A stretch of DNA of 64,000 nt. Origin: Athripsodes cinereus (lineage: Eukaryota; Arthropoda; Insecta; Trichoptera; Leptoceridae). A program made the position numbers and the translations under genes. The notes under the pieces are model-generated. The model saw only the letters and a list, made by a program, of their open reading frames with translations. It had not been told where the DNA came from and did no database searches. Positions 1 through 11,800 of this stretch are shown here, in pieces (the first letter of the stretch is position 1; every line of letters begins with the position of its first letter). The DNA is taken from positions 124,001-188,000 of the forward strand of contig OX388329.1 in NCBI GenBank assembly GCA_947579605.1, in the 5' to 3' direction.

Positions 1-300
1 CACACTTCTCAGCATTATACAACCAGATAAGTCTCCATATGATCAGTCATGATCACACAAAAACTTAACAGTCTAATGCCGGGAAAAATTCACCTATCCA
101 GTTACACAGGATATCAAAGGATTAGGCTCAAAACGCGGGATCAAAATACCAGCATTGTGCCTGAAATATCTGTGTTCAGAAACCTTTTTACAATATTACA
201 AGTGTTTATTATAATAGCTGTTTTAGTCGAGTTATTATTTTTATTAATTTCTATTGCTTCCAGTGCTGTCAAAGTTGGTCGGTATGTGTGTGTATGTAAT
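1..300 (-). mobile_element. 3' end of a REL-endonuclease LINE (copy 1)
   Basis: Bases 1-175 are nearly identical to 56500-56665, the 3' end of the LINE at 56463-58215. Read on the minus strand, about 240-155 encodes the C-terminal tail of that element (…AIIINTCNIVKRFLNTDISG…), closed by a stop; the 3' untranslated part follows and runs off the window edge. This copy keeps a tail codon order that copy 2 has lost by deletion. The upstream boundary near 300 is uncertain. Confidence 0.65.
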
Positions 301-676
301 AATTTTAAACTATGGTTGCTAAAAGAGTGGTCACTTTCTATTATATGGTTTATATTATATTATACTTCTCTGAATTTGCAAACCATATAATAGAACTCGG
401 AGTCCACGAAACCGGTCGTGCGTTAGTCATACTCAACAGTAACACAAAACAAAATAATAAATATTTATTTTATTTTATTTGATAATTTAAAATGAAGTGT
501 TACAAAGTAAATGCCGATACAATTAATGAGATTAAGTGATTCAAATTTGTCTGCAAGCGCACCCGTTGTATAAAAATAATAATAATAATTAGGTACAGAA
601 TGAAGTGTCTCTACTAATGTATTTAAAAAGAACTTAGATAATGTTAATTGTATTGGGTAGGTAGGTACATCTCAAC
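301..676. other. Unassigned AT-rich DNA
   Basis: No coding signal or recognised repeat. A run of TTTATT/TTTTATTT words at about 460-485 could be the degraded tail of a retroposon. Confidence 0.5.
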
Positions 677-684
677 TTATCTGA

Positions 685-749
<65 letters not shown>

Positions 750-1452
750 TGATTGTCTTTGCGGACACATCGCGTATTTTTGTTTGGTGGTGAGCTTTCG
801 AATGCGCTCGGGCATCCATTGTCAAACCGACTGACTAATTTTTCTTCCTGAGTCTTTCGCTTCGCCTTAGAACCTGTGAAGATGTAGGGGTGGGGGGTAG
901 CAGTGGGGGGAGTAAGATTGGACGGTGTCTCGTTGTTTTGTTTCGTCGTAAATTTGTCTGCGTTGTTGCCATTCATTAGCGTGGGTAAGTTTGCGATGTT
1001 GTCATTTTTTTGTGTGGAAGGTAACGTGTTCGTCTTAATTTTGTCTATTAAGTGGTGGTAAGTTTTGTGTAATTTATTTGTTTCGTCTCGTTGGTTCAGT
1101 GCAAAGTCTCTCTTGGCTATATGAATAGATTCGTACAGGATTCTGTGAGATTCTGTGTTACTTTTTTGAATCGTAGCTGCGTTCTTAAAATCGATTCTGT
1201 GTCCTTCCATGAGGGTATGCATCGCTAGCGTAGACGTATGTTTTTTGTTTCTCACGTCGACTTGGTGTTCCGCTATGCGATGTAGGACTTGGCGGTTTGT
1301 TCTGCCTATGTACACTTTCTCACAGTCCTGACAGCCTATTTCATATACACCTTGATTTTCGTTAGTAATTTTGTCCGTCGGTTTAGTCAGTGTTGTGCTT
1401 ATTTTTCTGTCTGTATTAAAGATCGTTCGTATGTTGTTTCTGCGAAGAATTC
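677..1452 (-). pseudogene. Penelope-like element, GIY-YIG endonuclease end
   Basis: The minus strand is open from the assembly gap at 1452 to 677. It starts just upstream of a GIY-YIG nuclease core: G-V-Y-E-I, then Cys-x-x-Cys, then V-Y-I-G-R-T, followed by a basic helix with R and H and a later L-Y-E-S-I-H-I that carries the expected glutamate. Penelope-like retroelements carry this nuclease C-terminal to the reverse transcriptase, where it nicks target DNA. The reverse transcriptase would lie in the N gap or be missing. The C-terminus runs into an (AT)n tract that is translated as Tyr-Ile repeats, so the true stop is lost or the element ends there. The ATG at 1315 is internal and not a real start. 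The family call is confident; whether the copy is active cannot be judged. Confidence 0.85.
684..745. repeat. (TA)n microsatellite
   Basis: Alternating TA with one AATATA interruption, at the 3' edge of the Penelope fragment. Confidence 0.95.
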
Positions 1453-1652
1453 NNNNNNNNNNNNNNNNNNNNNNNNNNNNNNNNNNNNNNNNNNNNNNNN
1501 NNNNNNNNNNNNNNNNNNNNNNNNNNNNNNNNNNNNNNNNNNNNNNNNNNNNNNNNNNNNNNNNNNNNNNNNNNNNNNNNNNNNNNNNNNNNNNNNNNNN
1601 NNNNNNNNNNNNNNNNNNNNNNNNNNNNNNNNNNNNNNNNNNNNNNNNNNNN
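1453..1652. other. Assembly gap (200 N)
   Basis: Exactly 200 N bases, probably a fixed-size scaffold gap. It cuts the Penelope element; the sequence after it is unrelated. Confidence 0.99.
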
Positions 1653-2734
1653 TAGGGGTTGGTGAGAGTGTGAAGTGCTTATGTGCATGTGTGTGTGGGG
1701 TGTGGGTGTATTGTTATAGATTCGTTATTATTTTTATTATTATTTCACATGTAGACAGCTGTTTGTGTTGGAAATCAACAACACCACATTCTGGCGTGGT
1801 GGATTATTGGATCAACAGTCAGAGATCTAACTTCAGTACAACTCAGTTCAGTTCAGTTCAGTTCAGTTTTGTAAAGAGGAAGTACCTAAGCGTTGTTCAC
1901 GAGACAGAGAGAGAGAGAGAGTGTGCGTCGTGTGTTCGTTTATATGCGTTTATATATAAATATTTTATTTCGTAACAAATGGAATTGATAAGTTGAATAA
2001 TACTTGGATTATTATATCTACAGTGATAATTATATTAACAAATAGGTAGGTTCTCTTTTACCTATATTGTAGGTACAACAATGAAAAGTGACAAGTGCAT
2101 TCGACACTACATACATAGTCGCTGAACATAGTGTGTGTACAAGGACCTACATAATATTAATTATATTATAATCTGCAGTTAGTTTGTTTGTTAGTGGTGT
2201 CTACATCTACCTGCTACCGCCACGTGTGCGCGATATAAAACAAAATAACAATAATAAAAGTGATTTATCAAATTGTCCTATGTGAACTGACCGACACAAT
2301 AATTATATCGTACTTGTTAACAATATAAGTAGGTATTAACCCATCTTATAGTACCTACCTATGCACCTACCTACCTACCTACCTACTTGTTATCTTTACA
2401 AGTTTTTATGTTAATATTAATAGTAAAATTGTGTTTATGTTTCAACACTATCGGACATCTAGCTAATATACATACATACATTCATCGTGTGATTGCACGC
2501 TGAGGGTAGTAGGTGTCTGTAGTTACATAAACTGAAACCTACCTCAGCGGGGGTAGCGTGGGTACGTAGGTACCTAGGTGGGTACGTAATATTATCTACA
2601 CCTACTTATATTTTATAACTCATTCCTAATTTAAATTATTGTTGGGTATAATATCAAGCATAATAGTAATCTATACATTGTGATAAGACCTTAAGAAGTT
2701 TGTGGTGGTACCTAACTACATAATATTATACAAA
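1653..2734 (+). promoter_or_regulatory. Candidate promoter and 5' leader of the ABRA gene
   Basis: This stretch separates the gap from the first ABRA codon. Five overlapping TCAGTT words spaced 5 bases apart (1843-1868) match the arthropod initiator TCAGT. They are followed by a GA-rich run (1904-1921). Further down lie a CACGTG E-box (2221-2226) and a TATAAAA word (2234-2240). TACCTAC repeats fill 2355-2392. No DPE lies at +28 of any of the five initiators, so the start site is uncertain and a noncoding first exon is possible. Confidence 0.35.
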
Positions 2735-2875
2735 ATGAACGGTGAGGCGATCCAATGTGTCGTGACTCCGCCGAGCGAGAAGCCTCCGGCAGTTGCCGCG
2801 CTATTGGACATTCCCAGGGCAGATCCGGCAGCCAGGAGAGCGAGGTCGTGCTCTCCATGTCCCACCAGAATGATG
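2735..2875 (+). CDS. ABRA-like: ABRA-like exon 1 (coding)
   Basis: The ATG at 2735 lies in a CAAAATGA context, a good insect start site. Forty-seven codons end in ATG-ATG at the donor G|GTTAGT (2876), phase 0, which fits exon 2. Base composition is far more GC-rich than the surroundings, as expected for coding sequence. The peptide itself has no recognisable motif, so the assignment rests on frame, start context and composition. Confidence 0.75.
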
Positions 2876-5800
2876 GTTAGTTGCATCTCTAGCATGCTAC
2901 GTATATATATATATATAATATATAGTTTAGAATCAATCATATTATGTTTGAATGCGCAACACAATTTTCCTGAGAGTCCAATATCCCTTATATTATAGGT
3001 ACCCATATAGTTACATAATATATGTTTATTCACTAATATCGCTAACTATATCGAGAGTGTGGAGGTGTTCAAGGTGAGGTTAAAGACCCTATTGTTCAGG
3101 AGGTTTAATGATTCTTGAATGGGCCTTTGGGGTGGTTTTTTCGTAATGATCGTTTAAGTTCTAAGACATATTGTGAAAACCCTAGGGACATTAACGGTTG
3201 TAATTAACTGTTGGGGAGGTTTTGTCGGGGGGAGCCCTTCATATAAATAAAGATTTTGCACGATAAGTGTGGATGACATAGGAACTACCATTCCTGAAAC
3301 ATCCACGGGTAAGGGAGGGTACAACCCTTAATAGGGTGGTTTTTCCACAAAATGGCGCATCTTAAGAATGTTTAGTTTATTGTTATTATTGACATACCTA
3401 CCTACTAAACACTTGTCACTGACAATATTCAGAAATACTATTTATGTCTGTATGTGGGTCTTTAAGGTTCGTTTAAAATATGTACCACCAATGAGATCCC
3501 CATCCATTAGATATGTGTAGGTACATATATTTATGAGTCGACTTTAATTATGTAAAACTCCATGTTTATGTATGAAAAAAAATAAAGTTTATTAGTCTGA
3601 CAATTACTTTATAAGTCGAAACCAGGTCACTACTCATTAAAATCTTTTAAGCAAAACTAAAACCAATTGTGTATTTTTGCATATATATGTGTAGGTATCT
3701 TATAAGTATATTATCTATATTTATCAATAATAAATATATTTGAATTTGAAAAAAAAAAAGTAGATGTAGGTACATACGAGGGTTGATAATATAACCAACT
3801 AAATATTGTTTTATTTTGTAAAGTTGTAGTTACCTACACATTATGTAGATATGTACTTTATTTTGTTTCAAGTCTTTGGGTTCTAGTGGCGGGGACATTG
3901 TCCTGAAAGACAGAATTAAAATTAATATTTCGTGGAACTATGAAAGATTCAGTGATGAGTTAGTGTGTTCATACATATTATAATATAATTATGTACCTAC
4001 CTAATGTAGATATCGGGACACTTCACACTTACCTACACACACACACATACAGACACAGGTAGACATAGGTACAGTTACAATATTCAGTACCTACACAGTG
4101 CACACATACATAATACAATATGTACTGGAATGTCTGTCGGTGGGTATAGGCAGCTGGGTATGTACCAGTTTCCGCGAAATTATTTGATTGTTATAAAAAC
4201 AACTGAGTACCTACCTACACTATCACATACAAACACACAAATATATATATCAATAATTATATTTTATCTACTTAATTAATTAATGCACCTATGTGACTTT
4301 CCTTCTTTTTGTACTTTTAAATTTCCTTGATATATTATTACTGGTTCATTTTGGTTAATGGTGGATGCTTTACTGATTTACTTATTGCTCATTGTGTACA
4401 CTGTCTTGTAATATTGTTTTATCTCAACTGTTTGCATCAGGTACAAGTAACACATGCTTGCATTTATAATATCTTAATTAGGTATTAAATACATTTATAC
4501 AGGTATATTATTAGCCAGCCGACTGATTCATATTATTAAGAGTTGGTAGGTTTGATATTATATGAGTCCGCTATATTAATAATAATATAATGTAGGTGAG
4601 TAGGTAGGTACCTACCCTCGTACAATGTGCGGTGGCATGTTGTGTGTAGAGGTAGGTACCTAACAGAATGTAGAGCACATACAGATAGATAAATAAATGT
4701 ACAGATGTGTGTAATTATTATTATGCAGGTCAGTGTACATACAAACATAAACTTTATATTTCTTTAAAGTGACTCATGATAAATTGAACTTAATCCAATA
4801 CCGATGTACAACTAGTAACATTATTTAAATAGGTAGGTAAACACTACAAGACTACAAGACAGTCACACGCTGAGCACATTGAACAGGCGAGAGCATGCAT
4901 GAGGAATTGTATGACAGTGACGGAAACGAAAGATGTTGGTATGAAAGCTAAAATTATTCATATTATCCTGTTGAATATAACTTCAGTGATGAGGTTTGCC
5001 ACCCATCCTGAATGTCTTATTTTTTTGTGGACACGGAGAGGACAGCTTTCATGTTTATTACACGCAGCTGATTTGCTCCCCCCCACATTATTATTATAAA
5101 AACATCACCCTGCACGGAGACCATAACAGCTTTTGGCCAAGGCGGTCTCAGCAGGAAAAATGAAAAAAAAACAAAAGATATCATAAAAACTGTGGGCTAT
5201 GCCGTGATGATATATGTAATATGTAGTGGTACCTAGTCATAATTATTGTGTTGATGGATATAAAAATATGTGTTGATTAGGTATAATCATATGAAATATT
5301 TACAAAATATGTTTTCGAAAAAAAATATTACAACTGCCAAACAATAATAAAAACTAATCTTGTATGTTTGTCATAAACATCACGATACATAATATTACAA
5401 GTTAAACACATAGACATCTAGTAGGTATATAAACTACCTATACTATACAAGTGGGTATAGGCAGAGAGAACAGAACTCCGTATACATCTGTCCTATCTAC
5501 TTCTTTCGCTTCTTCTATTACCTTTATATTAATAATTTCTAATGCACTCACGTCGATTTATCTTACACAATACACGTCGCCGTCCTTAAAAATTTGATTT
5601 ACACGGTCAAGCCATGTAGTTCTCGGATGCTTGCGCTTTCTCACTCCCTTCCTTTCAGACAAGTATATTCTCTTTGTCATTCTTTCCTCTTTCATTCGTT
5701 CCACATATCCAAACCATCTCAATTTATTTACATGCATTCTATCCATAACACTTCTCTTGCATCCACTCATCCTTCTAATATCCTCATTCCTCACTCCATC

Positions 5801-8800
5801 AAGCAACGTTTTACCAATCATTCTCCTAAGCAATCTCATCTCCTTGTGGCATTAATATTATGTAACTTTTGCCGCTCTTCAACCATGTCCACATTTCGCT
5901 TGCATACATATGTCTCAGTAGGTACCAGTGTGATATGTCCTCTTATGTTTGTGCATATAAGTATGTGTGTATGTACAAGATTATTGTTACTTTTATGTTC
6001 CCTGAATAAAACAGTAATCCTACAAACACCTACTTATTATAAAAATACGAAACAATTACATACATATCCTCAATAACTTAATTTTTATTTTTGTAAATAT
6101 AAGTATTATTTTGTCTTTGGCATGATTCACATCTGAGGAGATGACTATACAGACGTCCACTATAAGTATATGTAGGTATGTATGTTGTGTCCATTATCTA
6201 CTGTAGGTACTACTATGTAGGTACGTATTACATTTACATATATGTATGTATGTATAGTAGGTACCTACGTAGATATTATTTTTGGACACGGAACTAGAAA
6301 ACAGATGTATGCGTATCTCTTTCTCTGTCTCTGTATAAGTATGTATATGTGTGTCTGTGTGTGTGTGTGTTGATACGCATATAAATCTTCTATTATTTTG
6401 TAATTAGGTATACCTACTCACGCAAAAATATTGATGTACATACATACAAATAATAATATCTAGATGACATTTATAAGTATCCACCTATTATCATGACATC
6501 GCCGATAAGTAAAGTATGTAATCAATACTTATAATATTATTATTTTTAAAATACAAAAAATAATTAAAAAAAAACATATAATAGACACAACACAGCTCTT
6601 GCCCCTAGACAAACACGCACTTGGAGATCGACTACAAACGAATTTACGACAATAACTGCAACAATAACGCATAATTACACGGTAGGTACATACATGTAGG
6701 TAGATTGTCGATAAGTTCGCCAGTAGGTAGTCGTTCGCTAAGTACGGTTTGTCTACGGGCTCTGTTACACAGAAATTGGAACAGTATGACAACATTCATA
6801 GTGAAAACAAATAACAAACATTATTTCCGGTATAGTAATTATGTATGTCAAATGAATGAATATTATTGCCACTTTGAAAATAATATGCAAGTAGGTACCT
6901 ACATAATACGAAAAAAGACAAATTTAGAAGAATGGGAGAAAACATTTTTTTTTCAATAATCATACTCAAAGTTAGCGAAATATTTATATTTTGTCAATTG
7001 TATAATTATAATAATGTCTAATGATTACAAAATAAAATAAAAGTGAGAATGTTAATATGTTAAGTTGTATCTACACATAAATATTTAAGTCCGTTCCTAT
7101 TATTTTTTTATTTCGAAGATATTCCATTGAAATAATATGCATATTATGTACATAATGTTTGTCAAACTTCAAGATATTTCAAGTTTTTAGCGCTTTTCCA
7201 TGTAGTTACCTTCAAATTTTTATTTTTACTTAAATATGGGCATGTGGGGAGTCATACATAGATTAAGTTTTCTGATGAGGAATAGCTTTATATGCATGAC
7301 TAGATTCTAAATACTCTACTGCAGTAATACAGTTGTAGATGGGAAACTATGTATACCTACCTAGTGTCTAGTTACGATTATTTTTACACCAATAATAAAG
7401 TGCTCACTTTTCAAGACATTTTCTTGTGAAGAGTTGTAAGTTATACAAAATAATATTACTTAATACTAATTTTTTTACCTTCACAATATTCGAAGTAATG
7501 CAATTCTCAAACTTTCTTCTATAGGTACATATATATTTTAAAAATGTGAAGTGTTTTTAAATTTTCTTGTTTTCTAAACATTTTTGGTTCGGTAATTACA
7601 TAATTTAGGAAGGTTGAATGTATTTGTATGAGTGGAATGTATTATATACATAAGTGAGATTGTAAGATTTTCTATAATCGTTATTGCTGAAGTGTGCACT
7701 GTTTGGATGTAAGACTGTTGGAATGTTTATATGCCTTACATGTTTATATTCTATTTGTCTTTCATCTGTTGTGTACCATATGAACTAAATAAATAAATAA
7801 ATAAATATGGTTTATGCGAGCAATGCATTGTGTTAAAGAAATTTTGGAAATAGATTGTGGTATAGGAAAATGTGTTTGTTTAATAGCACGGCAAGCCATA
7901 TTGTAAACTGGCTAGAGCTTTGCAACTAACAAATCTTTTTCAGATATACCTACATAGCCCGTTGCCCTTGGTGTCCGTCACTTAATATATACCTACGAGT
8001 ATGTATGTTATCTCTTCTATATACCTATATATCTACATCTTATTTATTTATTGAGGCAGGCGGTGCATACATACATAGTTAATAACACTGAAATCTTTCT
8101 CTGTCTCTCTGACGCACTTCAATACTTAGTGACGAAATAGCTTTGGTATTTCCCTCGGCAGTCGATTGTATTTATTTTGATATTTGGTATGTATTATTAT
8201 TATGTAGGTAGGTTTGTATTTGTAATATTTTTAACTGCAAAGTGACGATAGATTACATATACCTAGAAAGACAACTACTGATGGTTCGTGAGAAGAGTTG
8301 AGTGATGTTACCGTCTATACCACATAATTATTATTTATTTATTTATTTTATTCTTCACTGTAAATTGGTTACAATATTAAACAATAAAATAGTGTCATAA
8401 AAATAACAGTTATACAATTCAATGTACAGAGGGCGAGTTTATCACTAAAATGCGATGTCTTCCAACTAACCCTGCAATAGATCGCGGTGGCATCAATTGT
8501 TTTGTTGTTCTATCCTACTCATGGAAGAAAAAATTTGGCAATGAACTCTCCGACCATCAAGGTGATAATGACCTAATTTAATTTGTTGAACATATGTTTC
8601 TATAAAGTGCATATGTTTCAATAATAGTTTCAATTAAATAGTCTGTACACATTGTTTTATCAGTAAAAAAGTACCTACTTACATGTAGGTACATCATATA
8701 TATTTTGAAAATATTAAAATAATTTTAGAATATCGAGTAAAACACGAATTCATCGATTGATTTGAGTTTCAAGATAATATGTTATAATATGTTATAAGAA

Positions 8801-11800
8801 ATACACTTACTCACATTAATAATATTGATTGTGGTGTTCTAATTTATCGCCACAAGAACACTTCTGATTTCTGTATTGAATATCTACAGTAATTGATGAG
8901 TATTTTGATAACATACGTAGGTACTTACATATATATATTTATTCTATTATTCTCAAGGCCATCCACTCGTTTCCAAGTGAAATAGTACATTCATACAAAG
9001 CATGACAGATGTGAAATGTCTAGTCCCGCCACTGCTTACTACCAACCAACCCATGATGATAATAAATCATATTATGTAGGTTCATACTCGTATTATGTAT
9101 CTCCCACTGCACTGCACTGCACTGCACCTAATTATAATAACTATATATGTACATACATACATATAATATTTAATATGTAGGTAGATACGTATCTATGTAT
9201 GTTCAGTGGGTTATGTTTTGTTTTAGCGATGCATCGGCGCGGCGTGGCGCTGTGTCCTCTATAAATAACTCTTTAATCTGGCCACGTGACAGATTTACTC
9301 CACCTTGACACCAATATGTATTTACACCCAACTCTAAATACATACATACCTACATATTATCTAGGTACTTAGGTATTTATTAGAAGTACTTGATACATAT
9401 AAATATATATGTGTGTGTTTATGTATATATATTTGCATACTGACACACATAATCTGATCTGTTTTCTGTAAAAGCTCACTCACTAATGCTGGAACTGTGT
9501 CCAGTGACTCTTATTGTGAATCATACATAATAAATAAATATATTGTAACCTACATATATACATACCTACTACCTTAAAGTGAAGTGTACGTACTCGTACA
9601 TATTATATACAGTATTAAGTAGATACACAATACTGCCACCGGTCGTCGTGGCATGGTTCAGTTCTTATTGCAGCACTGTTCGAGCCAGCAGAAACGTACA
9701 TAGCTTCATTCGAATTCCTATCTCCCTTGTATAAGAGACTTAAGTGAGGTACATATTATTATGGTCCTTTGGCCCATAGAGGAAGTGCACTGAGAAAAAT
9801 ACTCACAACGAATCATTGGTACGTACTATCAGATTAGGACCAGAGATAGTACAAACGATTCATTAATACGAATCTATTAAATTAACTTTTCGCAAACAAA
9901 TCATTGGTAACTTTACGTAGGTACTAAGTTGATGTTTGCTTTAACCATTATTTTTAATAAATCCTTAGAAACTGGTCACTACCCATCAGCATAGAAGATG
10001 GGAAACATTGCTGTATGTAGTTAATATTACATATATTCAAAGTGTACCTACACTCCAATATTTATTTTTTAATAGAATGAGCTGATATGTACCTAATAAT
10101 AATAATAAAACACTTCAATGTCAAAATAAATCTGTACAAAAGGCTTAGTTTCCAGTAAACCTGATACAATGTTTTAAATAAGCATGCTTTATTAGCTTAA
10201 AGCGAGTTAAGTTCAATTGAAATGAATAATTATAATTATATACATACCTATGTACATGGTGTATCTTAAGGGGTATACACATTTGATCACTCTCAGTGAT
10301 CACTCCAGATGATCCTCCAAAATGAAAGTGTGTAAACAGGCGTTTCATCAATATACCTATGTAGTGATCACTAGCAATAACGAATGAAAGCGATTACCAC
10401 CCGACATAATTTTGATTAAAGGTCCTTTCATTGAAACCACCACAAACAAGTTTTATCTTATTACTTGTCTTATTTTCATACTAGCTTTTATAACCCGGCA
10501 TCGCTCGGGTTTAAAAACAGATAATCATCCAAATAAATGTGTTAAAACTACACAATCTTATTGAAAAAAGTGAAGTAAGCACTAACTACGTAAAACTGAT
10601 TAAGTAAATAAAAAGTGCAAAACCTATATAAAAAAATTTCTTCCCAATTTCAAAACATGAAGTTTGTAATCACACACGTCAATATTAGTAGGTGCCTACC
10701 TGAAAAAAAGTAGGTACTTTAACCTCTTCCCAATTTAAAAACTCAGTGTTTAAAACCCACATCCCCTTATTTAAGTAAAAAATTAGGAAATGCCTATAAC
10801 AGAAAAAAACGGGTAAATGCTCTATTTTGAGAAAAAATAATAATAATTGGTTGGTTACCTACCAACATAGTTAAATAAAATTTCCCACATTTGAATTGGT
10901 ATTTTAAGTTTTTATTTTCAGTTACTTAGATATTCAGATGTTTTGTCATTAGATTAAAAAATAAAAAAAATAACAAAACCCAGATAGGTATATCTTTTAT
11001 AAAAAAAAAATAACTACCAATAACATCAAAGTATGTTTATTATTCTATGGTAACAACCAAACGACCTCCTCAAACATGAATTGTCGTTTTACAGTTACTG
11101 GATGTTGGAAATTTAACATCCAGTAACTGTGTGCAAATTTGACTTCTGGTTTCAGTCTACATTTTTTTCAGTTTGTAATACTAAAGTAGCATTCACATTG
11201 CTTCACCTGTTCACATTTGTTCATCCTATACATTCACTGCCATCCGACACTCACGGTCATGTTGTATGTAGTTTGACGTCGTAAAAATAAATGAAAAATA
11301 GCACTTAATAAAATTTAAATCAAATGAATAAAATTCACGAAAGTATGATAATTTGGTACACGATTCTGACTTTCAATACAAATTCATAGAGAATAAGACA
11401 AATTAAAGGATAAAACTTGTTTATGGTCGTTTCAGTGAAAGGACCTTTCGTCAACATTATGTCGGGTAGTAATCGGTTTCATCCGGAATCGCTAGTGATT
11501 GATGAAACGATTGACTATTGATGAAACGCCTGTTCACACCTTTTTATTTTGGAGGATCATCCAGAGTGATCACTGGAAGTGAACAAATGTGAGCGCTCCT
11601 TTAGATAATCAGATGTTATGTCATTTAATTAAAAAGGATTAAGTACCGGTAACAACTAAGCATATTAATTATTATTCACCGGGAGCAACCAAACATTTTC
11701 CTCAAACATTAATTGGCGTTTACAGATTGGAAATTTGAAATATATTTACGGTGTACAAAATTGACTTCTAGTTACAGTCTACAAATCTAAATTATTATGT

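Larger units (their letters stand above)
10269..11600. mobile_element. TIR DNA transposon derivative, Harbinger-like
   Basis: About 190 bases at the left end (10269-10470) match the right end (11395-11600) in inverted orientation, including GATGAAACGCCTGTT, TGGAGGATCATC and AGTGATCACT. TTA flanks both sides (10266-10268 and 11601-11603), the target size of PIF/Harbinger elements. There is no transposase ORF. The inside holds a Helitron-like end (10491 on), a short SINE tail (10970-11015) and a perfect hairpin (11091-11130). Confidence 0.7.

Noticed and set aside
1289..1975. Long + strand frame across the gap
   Set aside because: Over a quarter of it is N, and its left part is antisense to the Penelope nuclease.
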